Shown here: positions 1-9,691 of the stretch, in pieces
How positions within the stretch are numbered: position 1 is the stretch's first letter
How the letters are laid out: every line of letters begins with the position of its first letter
Assembly: GCA_029959085.1 (NCBI GenBank)
Contig: JARWIR010000001.1
Coordinates: forward strand, 16,607,730-16,671,729
DNA length: 64,000 bases
Direction of reading: 5' to 3'
Origin: Nemophila menziesii
Lineage: Eukaryota; Streptophyta; Magnoliopsida; Boraginales; Hydrophyllaceae
Made by a program: the position numbers and the translations under genes
Notes under the pieces: model-generated
What the model saw: only the letters and a program-made list of their open reading frames with translations
Databases searched by the model: none
What the model was told of the DNA's origin: nothing

Positions 1-1067
1 TTTTGGTGGGACGCAATCCATAAGAAAATAATTCATTGGGTTGTTTGAAAAAAAAATGCGAGATGAATCAATTGATCTTCATTAGAGAGATACTAAAATT
101 AGCACTTTCCTAATCTGGCTTCATTAGGTAGATACAAAAAATAGCCTATACAAAAATAAATGTGCCAAGGACTCTATATGTGATTGGTGTGTAATGGGAG
201 ATGAATCAACTGAACGTCTTATTAATTAATGCCTGTTTAGTAGTGTTGTGTAGGCCTCATCAGCTAAGAAGATTAAGAATGATCGAGAATACACGGGTTC
301 TATTGGATTCTTAAAACAATCAGAGTTTTGCTAAAAATGGGTGGGACATGAAAATTATCTCCGCGTTCATCCTTAACACAGTTTGGTTCATCCAGAAGAC
401 TAGGATGCAAGGTTTGTTTGATAATAAGAAGTCGAACGTGAAAGAGATTAATATCAGGGCAACCTTTCTTATTCAAGAGCCTTTTGAGGATTTTTATTAC
501 GGTGACAGATAAAAGAATGTTGGGTGGGTACGCTAGATGAAGATTGCGACAATGATAACAACGTCCTCTAAGACGATTCATACATTATTTGGCTTAATAA
601 AGCATTATTTACCAAGTAATGGGATATTGTGGGTATCACGTCGCTAACAGTTATCCGTGATGACAAAATTATATATAAGGTAGAAGTGCAGAATCAAATC
701 ATGCACTGAAGGAGAAGCATGCTCCCTTCTCATGGCTATGAGATCAACGGTCAGCCTCAATCAACAAAGTAGGACCTCTAATAACCTTGAAATCATTCAA
801 GGTATCTATAAAATAGAGGATTTTAATTGGAAGATCCAACCAACTATTGAAGAAATCTAGAAATGGATGGGAAAGTTCCCAAAATGGAAAGTTTCACACA
901 TTAAAAGAAACTTTAATGACCTAGTTGATTCGTTGGCTAAATGTGTAAGACAAAATATTGTCCTCTCTTATTGGAATGTCACATCGTTGTTCAAAAGTTT
1001 TACGTGTCTTAGTTATCTCGGTAGACGTAGTGCGATTGGTTGATAGTTAGGATGTTGTCGTGCAAGG
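1..1067 (+). pseudogene. Eroded LINE 3' portion (zinc-finger and RNase H remnants)
   Basis: No intact ORF, but conceptual translation on the plus strand finds two LINE landmarks in order. Around 165-240 there is a zinc-finger-like stretch (CDWC...GDEST) resembling the zf-RVT domain that follows reverse transcriptase in plant LINEs. Around 870-960 there is a stretch KRNFNDLVDSLAKCVR resembling the C-terminal RNase H motif (N..AD.LAK). Stops and frame changes separate them, so this is a decayed copy. It enters from the left edge of the window. The 3' end is not resolved, and the hAT element at 1076 lies just beyond. Confidence 0.55.
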
Positions 1068-1075
1068 TTGTTTGC

Positions 1076-1663
1076 TAGGGATGGCAACGGATCGGATATC
1101 CACGAAAAATAGCATAACTACATCCACATCCATTAAGAAAAACGATAACCAAATCCGCATTCATTAACCATCGGATTTAGAATTATTTACCAAATCCGCA
1201 TCCGCGGCGGATGCGGTTTATCCGCGGTTAATCCGCATCCAAAATCGTTTAATAGGCTTTAAATAAAACAATCTAATCAATATTTTTAAAATTCTAAATT
1301 AGCTACATATTATTGGGAGACCGTAAATAGGTATTATGCAATATAGTGATAAACTAGAACATAATTAGTTATATATTTTATGTATGGAATAAATTTATTT
1401 GATTGATGTTATCTATAGAATTTGTACATATAGATGACTTTATATATATTATATATATTTTTATTTTTTATGTTTTATATTTTACTCGGATTTCAGATTA
1501 TCCGTCGGATTATTGTAAAAAACCAAATCCTAACGGATAATCCACCGGTTACATTTTCTGAGAACCAAACCCTCATGGATGCACCATCGGTTCCACTAAC
1601 GGATTTTTTATCGGATCGGATATCCACCGGTTATGGTTAATATTTGAACCATTGCCATCCCTA
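1076..1663. mobile_element. Non-autonomous hAT element, 588 bp
   Basis: The terminal inverted repeat TAGGGATGGCAA(C/T)GG is present at both ends. It is flanked by a perfect 8-bp target-site duplication TTGTTTGC at 1068-1075 and 1664-1671, the signature of the hAT superfamily. The interior is full of ATCCGC/GGATAT motifs in both orientations near the ends and has no transposase. The short ORF at 1434-1640 lies inside the element and is not a credible gene. Confidence 0.9.
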
Positions 1664-1679
1664 TTGTTTGCTTTTTTTT

Positions 1680-2252
1680 TTATATTTCTATTAAAGACAA
1701 AAAATTGTAAACTTAATATAACGAAGACCAAACTTGATCACATGACTAGTCCAAACAACATAACTACATGAGGACACATGTTGAAAAGAATACATACATA
1801 TAGGCGTGATAATTGGCTGGATCGGAACAGAGGTTGTTTGGAAAATTTCTAAATTTTTCCGGATTAGAAAAATCCAATCTAATTTCGATCAAAAAAAAAA
1901 AATCTGAAATCAGAATTTAATTCCAATTTTGGAACACCCGAAAATATTCAAAATTTCTAATTATATTTTATATTTCATTTATAAATTTTATTTCTTCGAA
2001 ATATTTATTTCGTAATTTTTTTCAATATTATATAATTTTTATATAACCTATACAAATAATATAATTATAATTATCAAACTATGAATCAAATCATAACATG
2101 AAAATACCAATACTAGTTTAATTATCGTCCATAAAATTCAACATTCAATCAATTCTTTAAATTTAAATAAGAAAAATTATATAAAAGTGAAAAAAGTATA
2201 TACAAATAACATTTAACATTATTTATATATACTTTTTTTACATCAACAAGAA

Positions 2253-2325
<73 letters not shown>

Positions 2326-2764
2326 TATATATATATAAAATAAAGCAAAATACACCTAAATGTTTCTATTAACATTCAAAATTCTCTTATTCTTCTCATA
2401 ATTTTTCCATTCTTCTCATTTATTTATTTATTTATTATATTATATACACATAAACATGTTTAGAAAAGAAAAATTAAAAAGTATATATACTTTCTTCACG
2501 GTAGGACTAAAATGTCAACAAAAAATAATTTAATAGATAGAATCTTGAAAAATCTACTTTAATATTTTATTTGATAAAAATAATATATTAACTAAAATTA
2601 ATTTGACATTTGAATTTGATTTATATTTATTTGCCACAAAAATCGTTGAATTTTTTGAAATTAATTTTATATGAATTAATTAAATATTGTTTTAAAAAAA
2701 TCTACATTATATGGAAATATAACCGTATACCCTAAAATTTTAAGAACAAACTAATTCTTTCAAA
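1680..2764. other. AT-rich intergenic DNA, no gene seen
   Basis: Strongly AT-rich with homopolymer runs and the TA microsatellite described separately. I see no credible coding region, RNA gene or intact element. Confidence 0.5.
2254..2336. repeat. (TA)n microsatellite
   Basis: About 80 bases of nearly uninterrupted TA, with one GA interruption near 2324. The minus-strand ORF across it is an artefact of the repeat. Confidence 0.95.
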
Positions 2765-2862
2765 ACAAATTCAAATTTCTCAACCTTAAATAAACCTTAA
2801 CCTTAACTTTACCCTTCACCTAAATCTTGACCTTAAAATTCTATCTTAACCCTTAGATTTAA
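2765..2862. repeat. Left remnant of a degenerate CCTTAA array
   Basis: Imperfect copies of CCTTAA (with TTTACCC, CTTGACC and similar variants) run up to the Mutator-like element at 2863. The same array resumes at 5080 on the far side, so the element inserted into a pre-existing array. The last nine bases, TAGATTTAA at 2854-2862, are the left target-site duplication. Confidence 0.75.
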
Positions 2863-3589
2863 GAGATTATTACCCAAAGGGTCTTGAAAACACCACCTCG
2901 TGACCTAACAAGACCGGCTCTTTAGCCTCTTCTTACTAAAGGCCACAAACTAATTTTAACACTATAAACCAAAAAACCAATTACTATCTTGCCCCTTTTA
3001 TTTTCCTATATATACTATATTTAATAGAATTATTTTAAAATCCTAAACAATCATTTCTCTCTCCTCTCTCCTATCTCCTAAATATCACGTAGCTTTCTCT
3101 TAGAAATGGAGCATCTATCTTCGAAATAGATCCAGCAACATCACCGAGCAGAAGCTCCGGCGAGTTCACGCCGAAACAACATCACCGAGCAGAAGATCCA
3201 GCAACATCACCGAGCAGAAGAAGATCAGTCGCTTGGATACACGAGATCTGAGTTCCGGCGAGTTCACGCAGACGCATCCGCCGTTCGAAGACCTCTCGAC
3301 GCCACCTCGATCTTTCCTTTCATGGCTGTGCTCAGGAGGTGTTGTCGAAGACGCCGCCTTTGCCCGTTCGTTTATGGCTTTCCGGCGAACAAGTTTTGCT
3401 CAGACCACCGTGGCTGCAGGCTGTTCTTGAAGACCACTGTAGCTCCGGTTTGTAATGGTGGTTCAGAGTGGTTATTAAGGTGTTAGTTCAGAGTGGGTCT
3501 TCTCTTTACTGATATGAAGGATTCATTTCGTTTGTTGAGCATTCAGACCTTGGAGAATGGTGGTCTTCTGAGCATTCCTCTTCTGGTGC

Positions 3590-3690
3590 GAGGTGGTGGT
3601 TCAAGGTGGTGGTGCGGAGTGGTGGTTCGGGGAGGTGGTGGTTCAAGGTGGTGGTGCGAAGTGGTGGTTCGGGGAGGTGGTTCGGCGGCA
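3590..3690 (+). repeat. G-rich tandem repeat inside the Mutator-like element
   Basis: Two-plus copies of a unit of about 45-50 bases, built from GGTGG and GTGGTTC blocks. The plus strand carries many GG runs, so G-quadruplex formation is conceivable but not shown. Confidence 0.75.
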
Positions 3691-4534
3691 GTGAGATCCC
3701 TTTCTTCTATGTCTTTTTTATTTTTACTTTATTTTATTTATTTATTGATACATGTTTTTTCTGCAGAAAAAAGAGGGATCAACTTTGAATATGTGCACTG
3801 TTGGTACTAGTTCGAGAGACTATATTAGAGATGAGGGATTTGGTTTTGATACTCAGTAACTTCGAATGTGTGCAGTGTTGGTACTAGTTCGAGAGACTTT
3901 GAATACTGTGTAGTGTTTTAATAATGAATTGAAGTTTGTGTTTTAATGTTTATTTAACTTTTGGTTTCTGTTGGATCTTGTTTTTGAAAAGATCGAGTTG
4001 TTTTACCATCTCTTATGGGTTTTGCGACAAGTTGTCTTTGTGTTTAAATTCCAGTGATTTGACCTCTTTATGAACCACTAATGATAAAATTGTGACCTAT
4101 GGGGATGATATTTTCAAATGTCTTTGGTGAACGAGTCTTTCATGTTTAGTTGGGAATACAACATAATAATCTTTAAAACACACCTACTTGACTTTTATTT
4201 TTATTTCTTTCTTTTTTTTAGTCTATTTTTCTTTTGTTTTGGTGATCAATGAAAATGAATTTATCTTTCTCATTTTTTGTTTTGTGATCTATTCTCGTAT
4301 GGAGTGTTGTAATGGTTTTTTTATTTTATTTTTATTTTTTAATTGTAATACTCAGCAACTTTAGACCTTTTTTTTCCACATACTCAGTAAAATTACCGAG
4401 CATGCTCAGTAAATTTATTGAGCACAAGAGCATACTCAGTAAAGATACTGAGCAAACGAGCATACTCAGTATATTTACTCAATAAAAAAAATCGAATACT
4501 CAGTAACTTTTTTCGATACTCAGAACTTTTTTAA

Positions 4535-4768
4535 TGCTCAGTACTCTATGCTCAGAACTTTTTTCCACGCTCAGAACTTTATTCTACACTCAGAACTTTA
4601 TTCTATGCTCAGAACTTTATTCCATACTCAGAACTTTATTCCATACTCAGAACTTTATTCCATACTCAGAACTTTATTTGCTCAGAACTTCACTTTACGC
4701 TCAGAACTTTACTCTACGCTCAGAACTTTACTCTACGCTCAGAACTTTATTTCATGCTCAGAACTTTT
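4535..4768 (+). repeat. 19-bp CTCAGAACTTTATTCCA tandem array
   Basis: About twelve imperfect copies of a 19-base unit, the core being CTCAGAACTTTA. Because 19 is not a multiple of three, both overlapping ORFs show a 19-residue cycle (three units), so they are by-products of the repeat. Looser ACTCAGTAA copies extend leftward to about 4350. Confidence 0.85.
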
Positions 4769-5079
4769 TCTGGCGGTGGCCGGAGGTGGCCGGAGGTGGC
4801 CGGCGGTGATCGATGGTTGTGGTCGGAGCTGGAAATTATTTGATAATTAATGAAGGAGGAGAGAGAAAAAATGATAAAGGAGGAGAGAGATTAATGGTAA
4901 TGGAGGAGAGAGAGTAATGGTAGTGGAGGAGAGAGAAATAATCTATTTTTTTGTCTTATATGCACTAGAAGGGTAGTTATGACATTGGACATTTTATTGG
5001 CCTCTAAGAAGGAGAGAGGAATTGACTAGCTCCTAAGTGGCACATTGATTTTTCTCAAGTCTCCTTGGGTAATTGACCC

Positions 5080-5792
5080 TAGATTTAGCCTTAACCTTAA
5101 TATTAACCTTAACCTTAACCAAACCAAAATCTTAACCTGAACCTTAACTTTATACCTTAAATTTATAAAAAAAAAACAATTATTTCAAAAAAATTCCAAA
5201 TATCCTTAACTTGAACCTTAACTTTATACCCTGGATTTATTAAAAAAAAAAACAATAATTTCAAAAAATTTCCAAATATCTCAGCCTTCAGCCTGAGCCA
5301 TAACCTTAACCTTAATCTTAACATTAACCTTAATATTAACCTTATCTTTAACTTTAACCTTATCTTTAACTTTAACCTTATCTTTAACTTTAAACTTAAC
5401 CTTAACTTTAAACTCAAACTTAACCTTAACTCTAACCTTAAACTCATCTTTAACCTTAAACTTGACCTTAACCTTAACCCTTAACCCCTTAACAATTAAC
5501 CTTAATCATATCCTTAAACCTTATCCATAACCTTAACCTAACATCAACCTTATCCTTAAACTTAAACTTAAATTTAACTTTAACCTTAACCTTATTTAAC
5601 CTTAACCTTGACCTTAACCTTGAGTTTGACCTTGAACTTGACCTTGAACTTGAACTTGACCTTGACCTTTACCTTCACCTTAACCTTAACCTTACCTTAA
5701 CCTTAACCTTAACCTTAACCTTAACCTTAACCTTAACCTTAACCTTAACCTTAACCTTAACCTTAACCTTAACCTTAAACTTGACCTTAACC
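5080..5792. repeat. Degenerate (CCTTAA)n hexanucleotide array
   Basis: Variants of CCTTAA fill this stretch. The array is nearly perfect at about 5695-5778 (around 14 units) and increasingly degenerate to the left, with CCTTGAACTT and CTTTAACCTTAT sub-arrays. It differs from the usual plant telomere repeat CCCTAAA. It abuts the 5' end of the LINE. The minus-strand ORF at 5163-5447 is a repeat artefact. Confidence 0.9.
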
Positions 5793-5858
5793 TTCAGTTC
5801 TTTTTCTTTTCTAACCTAAATATTACTTCCGCTTCTTATTTTCAACCCTGATCAAACT

Positions 5859-7090
5859 ATGCCACCAACAAAGCGTGCTACTCGTAGAAACATCACAAAG
5901 GAAAATTTTGAGGATAAACAATTGGAGATGGACAACATTGATCTGGAGCCTAACAACAGCGAGAAGATGAACAATAAGAAGACGGGTTCGAATTCTAAGG
6001 TGGGTAATACAAAGACGGGTTCAAATTCAAAGATGGGTAATACGAAGACGGGTTCAAATGGTATGTTGAATGAGATAAAGACGGGTACAACTGCGATGAT
6101 GAACAATATGAAGACCGGTTTAAATACGATGGTGAGTAATACAAAGACGGGTTCAAATGCTATGGTAAATGATATGGAGACGGGTAAAGATGCTATGGTA
6201 AACAATGTGCAAAATAATCTCAATGTGCAGCGTGATAGAGTGAGTGATAGATACATCGATGGCTAAGGAGAAGACACCGGATAAAATATCTGTAACACCA
6301 ATTGCTAATACAACAAATCGGCAAGTGGTGGTTAACCATGAAGTTGCTCCGAGAGCCAATTGGTCTGCTATTCTCAAGGAAAAGGTCCAAGTTCAAACTA
6401 ATCTAAAGTTAGACTTCCACAAAGTGTAGAGGAAAGAGGAAGGAGTTGTGGTGATTAAACCTCCGCAAGAGGTGTTTGATGAAGGTGCTGAGGTGTGGGT
6501 GAACTGCCTTATTGGTCAATTCATTGGTGAGTCGCCTCCATTTTAAAAGATAACAAACTTTGTACGCTATCAATGGAAGGATTTTGGAAAGGTCAGAATT
6601 AAGTCTAATGGTAAGATGATAGTCTTTGAATTTGAGAATGAAACATACTGTAAAAAGGCTTTAGAACAGATATGGCATGTAGGTGCTTAACCTTTATTTC
6701 TGCAAGAATGGTGTCATGATATGAAATTTGGACAAGTGATTATGAGAGTGTACCTCTATGGGTTAAGTTGAGAAATGTGCCTATGAATTTGTGGACTAGG
6801 AGTGGATTAAGTTACATAGCTAGTGGAGTTGGGAAGCCTATTCAAATGGATTCCATTACAGAGTCAAGGTCCAGGTTGTGTTATGCTAGGGTGTGCATTG
6901 AGGTTAATTTGAAAGAGAAACTATTAGATAAGGTGTTTGTGGATACTGGTGGAGATAAATTACATGAGGTAGGTGTGGATTATGATTGGAGGCCTATGCA
7001 ATGTGAGGTGTGTAAAAGCTTTGAGCATAAAGTATGTAGAGTTGAGAAGAAGGTCTGGGTTCATAATAGAGACGAAAATGTAATTGATAA
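5859..7090 (+). pseudogene. LINE ORF1 (gag-like, DUF4283 and zinc knuckle), broken
   Basis: The first frame starts at ATG 5859 and encodes a basic N-terminus followed by seven or so 11-residue repeats (KTGSNSKMGNT type). The frame is lost near 6240. A second frame (6244-6429) continues with a linker. A DUF4283-like stretch (GAEVWVNCLIGQF...) follows with in-frame stops near 6545 and 6690. The last frame (6768-7097) runs from VPMNLWTRSGLSYIASGVGKP to a zinc-knuckle-like QCEVCKSFEHKVC. In active L1-type elements this protein binds the LINE RNA. At least two frameshifts and several nonsense codons make this copy non-functional. Confidence 0.75.
5978..6190 (+). repeat. 33-bp in-frame repeat within LINE ORF1
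   Basis: Six to seven copies of a 33-base unit starting AAGACGGGTTCAAAT, coding for an 11-residue repeat KTGSN(S/A)(K/M)MxNx. Copies toward the 3' side are more diverged. Confidence 0.85.
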
Positions 7091-7344
7091 GAGGTGAATC
7101 AAAGTAAATGTAAGGATATAGAAATAGAAGGAGATAGGGCTCAGAAGGAGGTTGATAAGGATGGTTGGACTACTGTAGCTAGGAGCAATAAAGGCAAGGA
7201 TAAGGCTGAATGTAGTTATGTATCACCACACTACTCTGGTAACTCTTTTAATGTTCTAAACAACCCCTTGTCTGCACTTGATAGAGATGTTATGGAAATA
7301 GTCAGAAGTGCAGAGGTGGGAGCAAAACACAAGCCTCCTGATCC

Positions 7345-8145
7345 ATGATCTTAGGATCATGGAATGTTAGGCGCTTAAACATGGTCCTTAGGCAGTTGGA
7401 TGCCTTAAATTTCATGTTTGAAAAAAGAGTTCAAGTCATGTGCTTATTGGATACTAAAGTGCAATATGAGAGTATGAAGGTTACAATGGATAGTCAGTTT
7501 AGAAGGTACAAGTTAACTCATAACTACAATAGTGATCCAATGGGCAGAGTGTGGATATTATGGAAGGAAGATGAAGTTAGTGTCACTTTATTAGAGGGGA
7601 CTTCTCAGGCTATACTAGTGGAGGTGGTCACTGAGGTGGATAAGAGCAAAGTGATTGTGTGTGATGTGTATGCTAGTAATAATGATAGAATTAGAACTTA
7701 ATTATGGTCTGATATGTTAAGGTGGAGTATGAAGTATAAGGATGAGAAGTTTTTTTGTGTGGGTGATTTTAATGAGGTCCTAAGAATTCAAGATAGGTTG
7801 AATTGTGATGAGTTGGCAGACTGTGCACAACAATTTATAGATTGTCTTGAAGATGCAGAACTGTATGAACATCAAACCTGTGGCAATTTCTACACATGGA
7901 CCAATAGAAGTATTACACAGTTGAAAGCTAGTAGAATTGACAGGGTTTTGATCAATGCACATTGGCTGGATAAAGTGAAATCAAATGTGCTTTGTCTTGC
8001 TCCGTTTACCTCAGATCATTGTGCACTTCTGCTTACTATAAAGGGTGCACAAGCTAGAGGGCCTTGTTTAAATACTTTAACATTTGGTCTAATCATGATG
8101 AAGTTCAGGTGGTAGTTAAGAAGGCCTGGGACATTGAGGTACATG
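7345..8145 (+). pseudogene. LINE ORF2, apurinic-type endonuclease part, broken
   Basis: The frame starting MILGSWNVRRLN (7345) is the N-terminus of the LINE endonuclease, which nicks the target DNA for target-primed reverse transcription. Visible landmarks are NVR at the start, LLDTK around 7450, GDFNEV around 7765 and SDHCALLL around 8010, which match the conserved Asn, Glu/Asp, Asp-Asn and Asp-His blocks. A stop at 7699-7701 and a frameshift near 8090 break it. The second frame (7714-8115) carries GDFNE and SDH. The solo LTR begins at 8146, and ORF2 resumes at 9692. Confidence 0.8.
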
Positions 8146-9686
8146 TGATGTCTCCTCATTTGTGATAGATTTATGTTAGGATGAGACATCATTTTTAGTG
8201 ATTTAGAAGTCATTAATGTCGATTTTCTTGAGAAATAGTGCACTTTCCTATTTTGAGTCTTGATTTGTTGAAATAATATTTTTAGAGCATATTGGGTTTA
8301 ATTGTTTAATTTAGTGTGTAGCTTTAAAGATAATTATGTAGCTTAATTAGAGTCCAAGTCAAAGACAACAACTTATGGAAAGAGATTTGCATGGTAATTG
8401 GAGATAAGGAAACAAAAGCTAAAAAGATGGAAAAGGAAAAACTGCCTAATCTAGGATTCTGCAGTACACGCCTAAAGATGTGCGTTTTTACCTTAGAAAT
8501 AGGCCGATTTTGGTAATTTGCTTTCATAGGGACAAATATAATTCTGTTACGATTCTTTTGGTATCTTATGGAGCTCAAACCGACCAATAACGAAGAAGAT
8601 ATGCTCAAAACGGTCCAGCAGTGTTTATCTTTATTTCCATACGAATTTGAGTTGGGCTAGAAGTCCAATACCTTACCTCTTCCTCAAGAAAACGAATTAG
8701 GTCTTCTAAACTCCTATAAATACACCCTTATATCACTTGTAAATCTACCCTAGAAATCCTTGCCTCATAGTAATTAGTTCTTAAGGTTTTATTCTTCCAG
8801 TTTATTGTAGAGAGCAAGATGATGTCTTTTGTAATTTCTTTTAGTTTATTTCCTTCAGGTATGAACTAAACCTCCCATAGCTTGGGTTTTGCATAATGTA
8901 TAATCTATGAATTCTAATTCTTCTATCTAAGTTTCTTTGGGAATTATATGTTTTAATCTGATATTAGCTACTTACTTTATATTTGTTTATGTGTTTTGAT
9001 TTAATGTCTTTCCTAGAACTGATCACTTTAGGATTGTTTTAATAGTAGTTAGATGGTCTCCTTGACAGGGTGTTTAACTATTGAACCACCACATAATGTC
9101 TAGTGTCGATATTAGTTCTGACAAAACATGATTTTAACTAGATAGTCATTAGGGTTTGTTTTAACCACCATATCACCAATGATTGCAGTATTAGCTTAGG
9201 GCCTTAGTAGCGTTTGATAACCCTATTCGAAATCACTTCTTGGTTGTGCCGTAGCCCCCTTAGTCACTCTCAAGGTCTAAGGTATGGGAATTTAGAATCC
9301 TGACTAAGTATACCAAGAGCTAATATTCTCCCTTATTAACTACATTTATAGATAGAATTAGAAGGATTAGTGCATACTAGCAAAACCTAAGCTATATCTC
9401 TCATCTCATATTCTTCGTATTTTATTTTATTGTCTTTATTTTCCTTAGTTTAATTTAGTAATTTCGAATTCCTCTCTTTAATTTATTGTCTTTTAATTAT
9501 TTACTTTTACTCGTTATTGTTTCCTACGCGTATAACACACTTAAGTCCCTGAGAACGAACTTAACTTACTAACTAAAACTTGCATACGTCCTGTAATACT
9601 TGAAGTACTGTGCCTGTCTAGGGTGAGAGTGCGTAGTTTTCTTGACCTTTATTTGTATTAATTTTATCACACCCTAGGCGACACCA
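8146..9686 (+). mobile_element. Solo LTR, family A (1541 bp), in the LINE
   Basis: It begins TGATGTCTCC, ends GGCGACACCA (TG...CA), and is flanked by a perfect 5-bp duplication ACATG at 8141-8145 and 9687-9691. It matches, along its whole length, the LTRs of the complete element at 51180-60992 and the solo LTR at 32658-34195. A TATA-like TATAAATA at 8715-8722 probably marks the U3 promoter. No internal region is present, so this is what recombination between two LTRs leaves. The ORF at 8324-8608 is a shadow. Confidence 0.93.
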
Positions 9687-9691
9687 ACATG

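Larger units (their letters stand above)
2863..5079. mobile_element. Non-autonomous Mutator-like element, 2217 bp
   Basis: Long, diverged terminal inverted repeats share the block ATTACCCAA near each tip and continue inward for roughly 75 bases, with pyrimidine-rich tracts on the left (around 3050) mirrored by purine-rich tracts on the right (around 4850-4930). The flanks are 9-bp duplications, TAGATTTAA (2854-2862) and TAGATTTAG (5080-5088), with 8 of 9 matching, as expected for Mutator-like elements. There is no transposase. The interior holds a TATA-like segment (around 3010), three copies of a CATCACCGAGCAGAAG unit (3140-3220), G-rich repeats and a 19-bp CTCAG repeat array. The short ORFs inside show no family resemblance and follow the repeat periods. 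Confidence 0.8.

Noticed and set aside
2149..2355. ORF of alternating Tyr/Ile on the minus strand
   Set aside because: Pure product of the TA microsatellite.
4534..4850. Two overlapping ORFs with 19-residue repeats
   Set aside because: A 19-bp tandem repeat keeps several frames open by chance; no start context or homology supports translation.
5163..5447. Leu/Arg/Lys repeat ORF on the minus strand
   Set aside because: Translation of the CCTTAA array.
2765..5792. Interstitial telomere
   Set aside because: The unit is CCTTAA, not the plant telomeric CCCTAAA, and no CCCTAAA run is present.
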